Shown piece by piece: positions 1-8,881 of a stretch of DNA of 64,000 nt; the first letter of the stretch is position 1, and every line of letters begins with the position of its first letter. The stretch is from Hyaloraphidium curvatum (Eukaryota; Monoblepharomycota; Hyaloraphidiomycetes; Hyaloraphidiales; Hyaloraphidiaceae): NCBI GenBank assembly GCA_025558095.1, contig JAIVFI010000004.1, forward strand, positions 868,001 to 932,000, in the 5' to 3' direction. The translations under genes were made by a program, and so were the position numbers. The notes beneath the pieces are model-generated. The model made no database searches. It was given only the letters and a program-made list of their open reading frames with translations, and was not told the DNA's origin.

Positions 1-2848
1 CCGCCCGAACCTCGCCATGCGCCCGCGGTCCGTGTGCAGCTGCATCCGCACGATCGCGCCGATGCTGCCAGCGGGCTCGGCCCAGGAGCGCTCGTGCGGG
101 CGGACGATGCCCGTCACGCGGACGAGCTGCTCGCCGGGTTCGAGGAGGAAGGAACCCGAAGCTGGGGCGGCGAGGACGCGCTTGCCGAGGCGGACGAAGG
201 TCGAGTCGGTGAGGAAGAAGCTGAGGGCTGTTCGCCCGCCGCAGGTCAGAGCCATTCCAAGATGCAATCGAAGGAAGCCACCCACCAACGATCGACTTGG
301 TGCCGTACCAGGCGACCCTTCTCAGCCCGACGCCCTTGGTACCCCACTTGACCTCCTTGGCCGTCTGCTCGTCAAACTCCCTCTGGCTCGCCCCCGCGCC
401 CCGCGCCGACCTGACCAGCCTCGGCTCCTCGTCCTCGGCTGGCGACGCCGGGAACTCGACCGCCTCGGGCGAAAACAGCTCGTCCAGGTGCGGCGAATCC
501 ACCCTCTCCGCCTCCTTGGCTAACAGCTTCCGCGCCTGCGGGCAGACGACCGCCAGCGCCGCCTCGTGCAGCGGCCTCAGCACCCGGTCGAAGCCGAACG
601 GCAGCCTGTAGTCGAGAAGCTTCCGCGCGTCGTCCTGCCGGACCGGCACCTCGGCCCGCCCGTTGTCGTCTTCCGAGATGGCCGAAAGCTCGACCACTGC
701 CTCGCACAGTTCCGCTAGCCGAGGCCACTCCTCTTCCTCCGGTTGCCCGCCCCGGATCCGCTCCAGCGCCGCGGCGGCCAGCGCACACATGGTCCCCGCC
801 CCGGGGGGCACCTCGTTCCACTCCCTTAGCCTGTACGCGGCCTGATCCCCCGGGTGCACGCGGTCCCCGCACGCGAGGAGGAGCCACGCGTGCGCGGCAT
901 CGTTGGCGCGGAGCACGCGGTCCGAGTCGGGGGAGGGGTAGAACTCCCGCGGGGCGTCGCGGAACAGCCGGCCGCAGAGCTTGCCCACCAGCCGCGCGCG
1001 GGGGATGGTCAGGTCGGGGAGGGGGGGGATGGCAAAGGGGCCGAAGGCGGGGGCGACGTCGGCGCCAAAGGTGGGGATGAGGGCCTGCACGGCGCCGAGC
1101 ATGCCGTTGTCGGGCCAGGTGGAAGAGAGGCACCGCAGGACGGTGTTCTGCCGGCCTTCGAGGTAGCTCCGCTCCTTGTCCGAGGCGCGGTAGGTCCGCG
1201 CCAGCTCGCCCGCGAGGCTCGGGTTCTTCCTGACCGCCTCCCGCAGGGCCGCCCGCGCGGTCGGCGCCCGCGAGAGCACCGGGTCCCGCAGGCCGTCCCA
1301 GATCCCGCGCGCGTAGTCGGACGCCCAGCCCTGGAGTACCTCGCGGCCCGGCGCCAGGCCCTCGTCGGGGGACGGGGCGAGGAGCATCCGCTCGGCAACG
1401 ATGGCGAGGAGCGACGAGGTCTCGGGGCCGTCTTCGCTGTTCCAGACGCTCTCGGCGACCTTGCGGGTGACCTCGAACCCGAGCTCGCGCACGGCGGGGT
1501 CGTCGAAGAGATGTCGGACGTACGGGGCGGGAACTCGGTCGAACAGGTAGAACAGGATGCGGGCGACGAGACGGGGCGAAAGTTTGGCCTCCTTCTGGCG
1601 CAACAGCGGTGCCACGAGATCCGGAGCCTGCACGAGCAGGGAGGCGAGGATCTGGCGGCGGTCGTCGAGCCGGTAGGCGTTGTCGCCCGAGAACAACGGA
1701 GGGTCCAGGGCGAGGCCGTAGTCGCTGACGAGCCGCGCCACCTTGGCCCGCTTGGGCTCAAAGTTGGCCCTCCGCGTGGCCAGCCACCCCGCTCCCGCCT
1801 GCGGGTTGTCGAACTCGGCCAGGTCTCCTTCGTCGTCCATGAGCGCCTCGACAGGGAGCTCGACCAGCACCCGCAGGTCGGCGGCGTCGCTCCGCCGCAG
1901 CGCGATCTTGGCCGCGCCGTACGCCTCGGAAGCCACGGAAAGCAGGTCCACGAGGAGCACCTGGTCGCTGCCGCGGACGGCGGGGTCGCGCAGGCGCCTG
2001 CGGCGGGCGGCGCGGGTTTCGCCGTCCGAGAGCTCGTCCTCGCGGAGGAAGGAGAGGCTGGAGGGGATCGGATCCGGTGCGGTGGAGGGCCGGCGCGCCG
2101 GGTTACGGGCCATCTGGCGCCGCACGGGGCGGAGGATGCGGGCCAGGCGGCTGTCCGAGTTGGCCGACGAGCCCGACGAGGCCAGGCTGACGGTGTCTGC
2201 TCCGGCAGCCTCGCCGGCCCCAGCTGAGCCCCCGATACCGGCATCGTCGAAAGAGTGGTCTTCGTCCGGCGAACCCGTGTGCCAGCTCTCCCCGCTGCTT
2301 CCCGAGGTGCTCTCAACCGGGCTGCCATTGCCCGAGTCGTCCCCCGAGCCTTCCTCGTTTGTCTCCTCGTCCGCGGTCCCCTCATCGGTCGTGCTCTCGT
2401 CCGACGCCACGTCCTCGTCCGGATCCGACGTGTCCGAGAGTGTCTCGATGGTCCCTTGCGCGGCCGGGCCCCTCGAACCCCTCGCCCTCGGCCTCTGCCC
2501 GGCAAAGAACGCGAAAAATTCCTGCACCAGGTACCGCGGCGGCTTGAAGCCCATTGCCAGCAGCCCGTGCGGCACCGACCGCGGCCCGTCATCCCGCGGC
2601 GTGCCGCTGGCCAGCAGCCGCCTGTTCGAGCCGAGCGCCCCGCGCCACACCCTGTTCCCGTGGCGGGCCACCAGCCAGCCGGTCCGGAAGCCGGTCGACG
2701 CCATGACGGCGCGCAGGCGGCGGCAGCAACGCGAGAGCGACCCGGCATCGCGTGACTGGTCGACGCAGAGCGCGATTTGCTCGAGCGTCTCGTCGGGGAG
2801 GTCCAGCAGGCCGGCCGGCCGCGGGGACTCCGCAGCCGCCCGGTCCAT
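1..2848 (-). CDS. Large F-box protein, 3' end beyond the left edge
   Basis: A reading frame starting at ATG 2848 stays open for about 850 codons to an intron at 228-285 (GTGGGT...ACAG, CTCTGAC branch) and continues off the window. No stop is seen, so the gene is partial at its C-terminus. Residues ~13-50 read as an F-box (LLDLPDETLEQIALCVDQ, then SLSRCCRRLRAVM). An acidic low-complexity linker rich in D, E, S and T follows (~145-215), then a long helical region with no family I recognise. After the intron the protein reads as a beta-rich carbohydrate-binding-like segment (LEPGEQLVRVTGIVR ... VRMQLHTDRGRMARFG), resembling jacalin-type repeats in layout. By analogy it would be a substrate receptor of an SCF ubiquitin ligase. 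The F-box call is fairly secure; the lectin-like tail is inference. Confidence 0.7.
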   Translation of the reverse strand, partial: MDRAAAESPRPAGLLDLPDETLEQIALCVDQSRDAGSLSRCCRRLRAVMASTGFRTGWLVARHGNRVWRGALGSNRRLLASGTPRDDGPRSVPHGLLAMGFKPPRYLVQEFFAFFAGQRPRARGSRGPAAQGTIETLSDTSDPDEDVASDESTTDEGTADEETNEEGSGDDSGNGSPVESTSGSSGESWHTGSPDEDHSFDDAGIGGSAGAGEAAGADTVSLASSGSSANSDSRLARILRPVRRQMARNPARRPSTAPDPIPSSLSFLREDELSDGETRAARRRRLRDPAVRGSDQVLLVDLLSVASEAYGAAKIALRRSDAADLRVLVELPVEALMDDEGDLAEFDNPQAGAGWLATRRANFEPKRAKVARLVSDYGLALDPPLFSGDNAYRLDDRRQILASLLVQAPDLVAPLLRQKEAKLSPRLVARILFYLFDRVPAPYVRHLFDDPAVRELGFEVTRKVAESVWNSEDGPETSSLLAIVAERMLLAPSPDEGLAPGREVLQGWASDYARGIWDGLRDPVLSRAPTARAALREAVRKNPSLAGELARTYRASDKERSYLEGRQNTVLRCLSSTWPDNGMLGAVQALIPTFGADVAPAFGPFAIPPLPDLTIPRARLVGKLCGRLFRDAPREFYPSPDSDRVLRANDAAHAWLLLACGDRVHPGDQAAYRLREWNEVPPGAGTMCALAAAALERIRGGQPEEEEWPRLAELCEAVVELSAISEDDNGRAEVPVRQDDARKLLDYRLPFGFDRVLRPLHEAALAVVCPQARKLLAKEAERVDSPHLDELFSPEAVEFPASPAEDEEPRLVRSARGAGASQREFDEQTAKEVKWGTKGVGLRRVAWYGTKSIVGGWLPSIASWNGSDLRRANSPQLLPHRLDLRPPRQARPRRPSFGFLPPRTRRAARPRDGHRPPARALLGRARWQHRRDRADAAAHGPRAHGEVRA

Positions 2849-2970
2849 GGCAGATAAACCGGCCGATGGCGCGTTCCGCGTGTTTCCGTTGCAAAGAAGT
2901 GGGGCAGGCGGTGACACGTGTGACGGGAAGTCTCTCAAACGCGTCGCCCAAACAGCAGCAAACAGCCGCA

Positions 2971-4074
2971 ATGCCTCCCCGAAAGAAGCGCGCCGCCGGC
3001 CCCGCCAAAGCCAACTCGCCCGCTCGGACCGGTCCTCCCGTCGTGCCCGAGAGGCCCACGCTGGCGGACGCTCCGGTCGAGATCCAGCAGCAGATCCTCG
3101 GCCTCGTGCTTCGCGAGGGGGGCATCTCCGCGGCCTTCGAGGTCGCCCGGTCGTGCCGCAGCCTGCTCCTGGCATTTCGAGGTCTACCGCTGTGGAAGGG
3201 GGTGTGCGACAAGCATAAGTTCAAGCAGGTGAGGGCGGCCAGAGTCGGACGCCTCGTCAGTGCTACCGCTGACTGGCCCCGCAGAGGTCCAAGAAGCTTC
3301 CTTTCGACGAGCGTCTGGTCGTGGAGAAGCTCCAAGAGAAGCAGAAACATCTTTGCCACAACCTGGAATGCCTCGCCCTCACGAAGGTCGGCTACTTCGT
3401 GCCGACGGGACCGAAGACGGCCATGCGCCTGTGCCTTCCTTGCCTGGGCAACCTCTGGGAAGGGAACCGATGGATACGGGACAGGTCCTACGCTTCCCCT
3501 GAGTGGGACGAGGCGCTGCAGCGGGAGCTCCGGGAGGAGTTCTTCAACAAGACCGAGCTGCGGTCGACGGGGCTCAAGAAGGACCAGATCGACGGCATCG
3601 CGCACATCAGGTGGTTCCACCAGAACAACGCGCATTCGAGGGGTAGCTTTTCCTACGAGGTTCGTTCGCTCGGCGTCTGTTCGATCGCGGGTCAAAATTG
3701 TGGCACTGACGTGGCCTCACTCCACTCCTCGACAGTACAAGCCGACCGACGTCCTCCTCGCGCGGTGGCAGATCTACGGCGGACAGACCGGGCTGGACGC
3801 CAAGTCTGCCTACGAAGGCGAGCAAGCAAACCATGATTCCGGTGCGGAGAAGTCTGCCTACGAAGGCGAGCAGCAAACCACGATTCCGGTGCGGAGAACA
3901 CCGCCGCCTCCTCTGCGTCGGCGGGAGCCCATGCGCGGCGCCAAGGCTGATCGTGTCTCGCGTCAGGCCGGTTACATTCTGAAGCTCCCGGAGAGGCGGC
4001 CGCGTGGGATGGATAGGGTGGTCAACGGGCTCTTCATCGGCGATCTGGACGAATTCGCCGATTTGGAACTGTAA
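2971..4074 (+). CDS. F-box-like protein A, short paralog of the gene at 12083
   Basis: Three exons: 2971-3228, 3285-3659, 3736-4074 (323 aa), both introns phase 0. The first intron has a GCTGAC branch site. The N-terminus is a Lys/Arg/Pro tract followed by an F-box-like segment (residues ~30-80: VEIQQQILGLVLREGG, FEVARSCRSLLLAFRGLPLW). Exon 2 carries a Cys-rich motif (HLCHNLECLALT, then LCLPCLGNLW) that may bind zinc. Intron positions and sequence match gene B at 12083-14110 up to VLLARWQIYGGQTGLDAK, where similarity stops. The rest is a duplicated 48/47-bp unit and an unrelated Pro/Arg-rich tail, so about 280 residues of the paralog are missing. It is either a truncated but expressed gene or an early pseudogene. 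Confidence 0.7.
   Translation: MPPRKKRAAGPAKANSPARTGPPVVPERPTLADAPVEIQQQILGLVLREGGISAAFEVARSCRSLLLAFRGLPLWKGVCDKHKFKQVRAARVGRLVSATADWPRRGPRSFLSTSVWSWRSSKRSRNIFATTWNASPSRRSATSCRRDRRRPCACAFLAWATSGKGTDGYGTGPTLPLSGTRRCSGSSGRSSSTRPSCGRRGSRRTRSTASRTSGGSTRTTRIRGVAFPTRFVRSASVRSRVKIVALTWPHSTPRQYKPTDVLLARWQIYGGQTGLDAKSAYEGEQANHDSGAEKSAYEGEQQTTIPVRRTPPPPLRRREPMRGAKADRVSRQAGYILKLPERRPRGMDRVVNGLFIGDLDEFADLEL
3802..3896 (+). repeat. Tandem 48/47-bp duplication inside gene A
   Basis: Unit 1 (3802-3849, 48 bp) and unit 2 (3850-3896, 47 bp) both begin AAGTCTGCCTACGAAGGCGA and end CGGTGCGGAG, differing by a one-base indel and one substitution. Because the units differ by one base, the second leaves the reading frame used by the first, and everything downstream is translated in a shifted frame. 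This sits exactly where gene A stops matching its paralog. Confidence 0.9.
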
Positions 4075-4260
4075 GCAGGAATGCTTGTCTGCTTAGATTC
4101 TTCCAATCAGTCCGGCGAGTCTTCTTCCGCGTCCTGAAATCCGCCGTTGCATCACCTTGCATCCTACCGGGGCCAGCGCAGGAGTGGGGACCGCCAAGGC
4201 GACCCGACGGCTTCCGAAGAAGTTCCACCGCAACCGACAACCCGCCCCACCCCGCCCGCG

Positions 4261-5788
4261 ATGGCCGCCTCCGACGACGCCGACTTCCGCCCTCTCGAGT
4301 GGCTCGCCCTTTTCCCCGCGCCGTCCACGCCGGTGCCGAGCTTCGGCGACGAGGAGCGGCGCGCGAGCCCCGACGACGCGTCGCGCGCCGCGGACCCGCT
4401 CACGCGCGACGGGATGCTCGAAGACCTGCGGGGCACATCGTGGCTCGCTGCCTGGGTTTCGCTGCGGCTGCACTGCGCGTTCCCGGGCTGGACTTCCGCG
4501 GCCTTGTTTGCGTTCATGGGCGCAATCTCCGTCGTCCTCCTCGGCCTCTCGCTGCCGCTGGCCCGCGCCTCAGTCGCCGCTAACGACGCCGCAATCGGCA
4601 TTGCCGGTGTCGCCGTTATGTTTGTCGTGAACGTGGCCGTCCTTGGAGTGTCGAACAAAAGCCTGGGGTCGAACCTTCTCGGCCTGCTCGACTTCTCCTC
4701 TCCCGCGGCCGTCTGCCGCTGGCTCCGGCTCGCCCGGATGACCCCCTCGGAGGCAGTGGGCAAGCATGGCCCGCCCGGCGCCCTGCTGGACCATATGCCC
4801 GGCGAGGACGACTGCCCCTGCTCGTCTTGTAGTGGCTGGCTTCAAAATGCCGGGGGGTCTCTTTCGCTTCTCAACACATTCGTCGGAACCATCTTCTTCG
4901 CGTGGCTGATGCTAGTTCTGGTGGTTTACACACCTCTTGTGACGTACGGGGCAGAGCTTTGGGCCACGCCCTACGGAGGCCTCCTTGGAGTGCTGTATGC
5001 TCTCACGCTGGTCGCGGTCGCAGTCCCTACCTGGCTCTCCCATCCACTCGGCATTGGCAACGTGGCCTACACGACGCTGGAGCTCCGGCTGCACTGTCGC
5101 GCAGCATCCCTGGCCATGGGCGACTTACTCGGACGTTTCCGCGCCGCGGTCGCTGACGGCAGCGAACCTCCTCGGTCGCCCTGCTGGCTTTACGTCAGGC
5201 TGCACTACCGTTTCACCGCCATGTGTCGCTCCAGGCGCCACCAGGACTCGGCGTTCATCGCGCGGCTCTACGGCCTCGTGATCGTGCCTTGCGTGGTTGT
5301 CTTTGCCGTCCTCAATACGGTGGGATGAGCACGGACCTCCTCCAGCCCGCATCGCACCGCTGACTGACGTTCTCCCTTCTCAAACCAACCGCCAGGCCGT
5401 CGGCCGCTGTGTTCCCGCCTGGCTGCTCCTCTACCTGCTCCACGCCGCGATCTACTTCACAGTCAACGCCGTCAACCTCGCCGCACGCAACGCCCTCATC
5501 GACTCCGTCACGGCCGTGCACCGCGCCGCGGAGCGGGACCTCCGCACCCTCGTCCTATCGGTCGGCCCGGGCCCCCTGGCCGACGACGCGGCGATGCACT
5601 GCGCCGCGCTCGCGTCGTTTGGGGAGGTCCAGCACCACCGCGCCAAACTGTTCGGCTTCGTGGTCTCGTTCGGGAGCGTGAGGACGCTGCTGGCGACGGG
5701 GACGACGGTCGCGGTGGCGCTGTGGACGGTGCTGCGCGCGTTCGGGGTGTCGGCGACGCTGGAGAGCTTCTGCTTCTCGGGACTTTAG
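4261..5788 (+). CDS. Multi-pass (about 7 TM) membrane protein
   Basis: Two exons, 4261-5319 and 5396-5788, joined in phase 0 across a 76-nt intron with a GCTGAC branch site; 483 aa. Hydrophobic segments lie near residues 79-102, 113-133, 205-232, 243-262, 335-353, 358-380 and 450-475, giving about seven membrane spans after a soluble N-terminal ~65 residues. A short motif recurs before two spans: SLRLHCAF (~residue 68) and VRLHYRF (~318), suggesting an internal repeat or paired amphipathic helices. A CPCSSC cluster lies between the spans. The topology recalls gustatory-receptor-like 7-TM proteins known from several protists and chytrids, but I see no diagnostic motif, so that is only a possibility. 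ATG 4261 is chosen because upstream sequence in frame looks non-coding. Confidence 0.65.
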
Positions 5789-5855
5789 GCGGAAGGAGAT
5801 TCAGAAGTGGTATAGATTATTGGGGAATACATCGTAGCATGCTGGCCGCGTTGAC

Positions 5856-6350
5856 CTAGTACCCGCACCAGAGACCCGTCCCCTGGGCGCACTGGGTGTT
5901 GTCCGGGGTCTGCCCGTGGTAGGTCTGGTAGACCTGCACGTTGCTCGGGCAGCTCAGCGGCGCGCTCGGGGTCGAGCACCCCACGTAGTGCCATCTCGCG
6001 TACGCGGGGAGGATGTAGTCCGTGCTCTCGCCCGGGTAGAAGCTCTTGGTGGGGTCCACGAAGGAGCCGCACCAGAACGCGGCGGTGGGGTCGCCGCACT
6101 GCTGCCCGTCCGGGGTGAGGTCCCCGGCCAGGTCGCCGGAATAGTACTTGGTGGTGTAGGTGCATTGCATGTTCGGGTTCGCGGAGCTCGGGAGGCAGCC
6201 GCCCCAGACCCATTTCACGTTGTTGGGCGGCGTGGTGGGCGGGTAGTAGCCCGAGCTCGAGGAGGAGGCCAGCGGGGCGGCGGCGGCGGCGGCGCCGGTG
6301 GCGGCCGCGGCACAGGCGGCGACGGTGGCGAGGACGGTCGAGACCTTCAT
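5856..6350 (-). CDS. Small secreted cysteine-containing protein
   Basis: Single exon of 164 aa starting at ATG 6350. The first ~25 residues (MKVSTVLATVAACAAAATG...) form a clear signal peptide with an Ala-rich cleavage region, followed by a short Ser/Pro linker. The mature part is Tyr/Trp/Cys-rich with about eight cysteines (GGCLPSS, MQCTYTT, QQCGDP, FWCGSF, VGCSTP, LSCPSN, TQCAQG, LWCGY at the very end), typical of a disulfide-stabilised extracellular protein. No family recognised. A TATA box lies ~106 bp upstream, consistent with a regulated, strongly expressed gene. In chytrid-like fungi such proteins may be wall-associated or effector-like; that is inference. Confidence 0.75.
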   Translation of the reverse strand: MKVSTVLATVAACAAAATGAAAAAAPLASSSSSGYYPPTTPPNNVKWVWGGCLPSSANPNMQCTYTTKYYSGDLAGDLTPDGQQCGDPTAAFWCGSFVDPTKSFYPGESTDYILPAYARWHYVGCSTPSAPLSCPSNVQVYQTYHGQTPDNTQCAQGTGLWCGY

Positions 6351-6455
6351 GGTTTGTTGGGTGTTGGGTGAATGAGGAGGAGATTCGCGGAGTTCCCAGA
6401 GTGCGATTGGAGCTGGGTTCGAGTTCGATGGTGTTCGGCCCCTCCCGGCCCCGGT

Positions 6456-6462
6456 CTTTATA
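6456..6462 (-). promoter_or_regulatory. TATA box of the small secreted protein gene
   Basis: The minus strand reads CTATAAAGACC here, a canonical TATAAA element about 106 bp before the ATG at 6350. TATA motifs are rare in this GC-rich window, which makes the match more meaningful. Confidence 0.6.
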
Positions 6463-7042
6463 GGAATCCATAGCCGCAGAACTGGGGCTCTGCGGGGCGG
6501 AACTTCAGGCGCAGGGGCGGGTGGAAGTCCATGTGGCGGTGCGGCCGACTCCGCCACGGACCCCGCAACACAGCGCGGGTCTGGACGCAGGGCGGCCAAC
6601 GGCGACCACCGGAACGACAAGCGCGTTGAAATGAAGATCAGCGGTCCGAGCTTGGCATGCAGGGGTTCGACCGCAGCTGATCCGCCCACCCACAGCTCGG
6701 GGGATGAGGACAAAGCCCGGCCAAGCCAAGATAGATTGCCGTCAGGTCATATGGGCGAAGCGCTTTCCACGGGGCCCAAATAGAGTCTCAAGTGGATAGA
6801 TCTTTCCACAAACTATTTCATGTGGACCAAAAGCCCCAATTTCGACCGTTCATCCGGAGGTTCGCGGGGAGGGACCTAGTTCCAGGACGGATTGGACGAT
6901 TGGTTCACGGGCATTCGCAACGCCGAAAATCGCGCTCAGGGCCAGTGAAGTGCGCCACATTCTCTGTTCCATTACGATCGGACTGCCCTGGCTACTGTCT
7001 TGAAAATCGTGGTTTTCGCGATCGTGATCTTCTTTGTCGCCG
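6463..7042. other. Intergenic, no gene seen
   Basis: Upstream region of the small secreted protein gene and 3' flank of the Ser/Thr-rich gene. Reading frames here are short or Arg-rich shadows. A GGTTCGACC-like box near 6665 lacks the other arms of a tRNA. Confidence 0.5.
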
Positions 7043-8388
7043 TCACCGTTCGCTGGAGAGGGCAATCAGCGAAGCAGCTAGGACGGAAGCCGTGACCGTG
7101 CCGCCGACCGTCTTTTGGACCGTGAGCTTGGCCACGGTCTTGGTGCTCGTCGAAACCACGAACGAAGTCACGCGTGACGTTGAGGTCAGCGTCGACACGA
7201 GGGTGGTAGGCACGGGTGAGGGCGAGATGACGAAGACAGTCGAGAAGGAGGTGACCGGGGAAGTGACCGTTGTCAGGAGGGTCGACACCGAGGTCAGAGT
7301 GGAGAGGACGGTGGTTGGGGAAACCGAAGTGAGGGTTGTTGGCACAGGCGAAGGCGAAATGACGAAAACCGATGAGATCGTGGTGACCGAGGTTGTGATG
7401 GTAGTTGGTTGGGTCGACACGGAGGTCAGGGTGGAGAGGACGGTGGTCGGCGAGATCGCGACGGATGTGATAGTCGAAATCAGAATGCTGAGCTCCGTCT
7501 CGGTATGGAACACCGTGTGGACCATCGTCCGCGTCTCTGTGATCGAGAGCGTCGGCACGGTGGTTGTTGATCTGGGCGGCCGGTTGCTTGGCGGGATCAC
7601 CGCTCCCAGGCGCAGCGGCGACGCGGCCAGGGATCCGCACGCGCTGGCGTAATTTACACTGGCGTTGCATGTAAACTGCGGAACGGTGCTGCAGTTGCTT
7701 TTCTGCGGGGGAGGGCGGAAGAAGTTGTCAGGCTTGACTTCCAGAATGGCCGGGTTCCGTGGAACGTGCCTCGATCAAAATGAATGAAAGGTTCCACAGC
7801 CTGTCCTGCGTCATTAGAACATCATCGTTGCAGTCCAACGCTCCGAAGCGGAAGTCGAGCTGCTGGTGGATTCTCACTAGGCGAGACCAATTCAGCTCAG
7901 TCCGGGCGGGGAAGTTTGATGCCTTACGATCTCGCAGGTCTCTCTCCGGGACCCAGTTTTCGATTCCCAGTATCCCTTCCGGGGACAAGATGGGGATGTC
8001 CCGGACGTAGTACATCTGCTTGACGAAGAAGCCGTCCGGGCGGCCATCGCAGCTGGCGTTCTCGAACGACCTGGGGAATCCCAGTGGCGTGTTGCCGTCG
8101 CCCCAGAACAGATTGTTGGACAGGTAGACCTTGACCTCCGCCGGGCGGAAGACTGCAAGGGTCCGCGGGCATATCGGCCGCATCGTCTGAGTCCGAGAAC
8201 AGGGGGCGCGCAACGTCACGATCCCACCCACCGTCGCCGCGGCCGGGGCAGTCCGTGAGCCCCGGGTTCCTCCAGGACCACTGGATTCCAGCTTCTGCCC
8301 AGGGATTTCCGCCCGCGCCGAGGGGCAAGAGGAACAGGACCGCGCACAGACCTGCGCTTCCGGCCCGCGCCGCCCGGATCGACCGCAT
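7043..8388 (-). CDS. Secreted Ser/Thr-rich mucin-like surface protein, probably GPI-anchored
   Basis: Model: exon 1 8388-8232, intron 8153-8231, exon 2 8152-7878, intron 7703-7877, exon 3 7702-7043; about 363 aa. Exon 1 encodes a signal peptide (MRSIRAARAGSAGLCAVLFLL...). Exon 2 encodes a globular part with SFENASCDGRPDGFFVKQMY and Trp/Tyr-rich stretches. Exon 3 starts with a Cys-containing segment (NCSTVPQFTCNASVNYASAC) then a long Thr/Ser/Val tract, heavily O-glycosylatable, ending in a hydrophobic tail (VTASVLAASLIALSSER) that may be a GPI signal. Intron 2 is the weak point: its acceptor (CTGAC...CCCGCAG) is good and GTGAGA at 7877 gives the right phase, but 175 nt is long for this genome and another split is possible. 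Function unknown; likely an adhesin or wall stalk. Confidence 0.55.
7196..7460 (-). repeat. Imperfect ~130-bp tandem repeat coding the Thr/Ser tract
   Basis: Two adjacent copies encode the same ~43-residue block, each containing SPTTVLSTLTSVST and VFVISPSPVPTTL. The copies differ in the middle (TTITTSVTTISS versus TTVTSPVTSFST), so the duplication is not recent. Confidence 0.75.
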
Positions 8389-8881
8389 CTCGCGGCGCAG
8401 GACTCGCAACCGACGTAACGGAATGCCGTGGCAAATGGTGCAGCCGGCCGATGCCGTTGCAGGCGGTGCCGTTGCAGGCGGTGCCGTTGCGCTCGAACTG
8501 AGGGTCCGGCCGCCCGCGTTCGGCGTCAGCATCAGCCTCTGCCGGTGCCCACCTTGTTCCAGACAACGTGGCAAGATCCTTCGACAATGCTGGAGGATGA
8601 ACGCCTGCCTCTCCGGATTCGGAAATGGGTAGCGTCCTTCGTGGCTTCGGCCTTGAAGGTGCGCGAGAAGAAGCCCGATCCGGAGCTCTGAATCGCCAAG
8701 CGGCGATGGCGGAGTGGATAGGACGGAAAGGAATTGACGGCGGACGCAGCTTTGGCGCGACAACCGAGTGGCATCGTGTATTGCGTCGCCGAAGGAAACA
8801 CCAGACCGGACCAGACCAGAGTAGCGGCTCTCCTCACCCTCCCCGTGCGCAGCTAGAAAACCAAAGCTCCCTACCAATCTA
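8389..8881. other. Intergenic, no gene seen
   Basis: Lies between the start of the Ser/Thr-rich gene and the 3' end of the membrane protein gene. It holds a short direct repeat, GCCGTTGCAGGCGGT, three times around 8453-8490, and otherwise no coding signal. Confidence 0.5.

Noticed and set aside
1009-2748. A 579-codon frame on the minus strand
   Set aside because: Arg/Pro/Ala-rich shadow of the true F-box frame; no domain and biased composition typical of a GC-rich antisense or shifted frame.
6660-6690. tRNA-like B box (GGTTCGACC)
   Set aside because: No A box, anticodon stem or acceptor pairing at the right distance.
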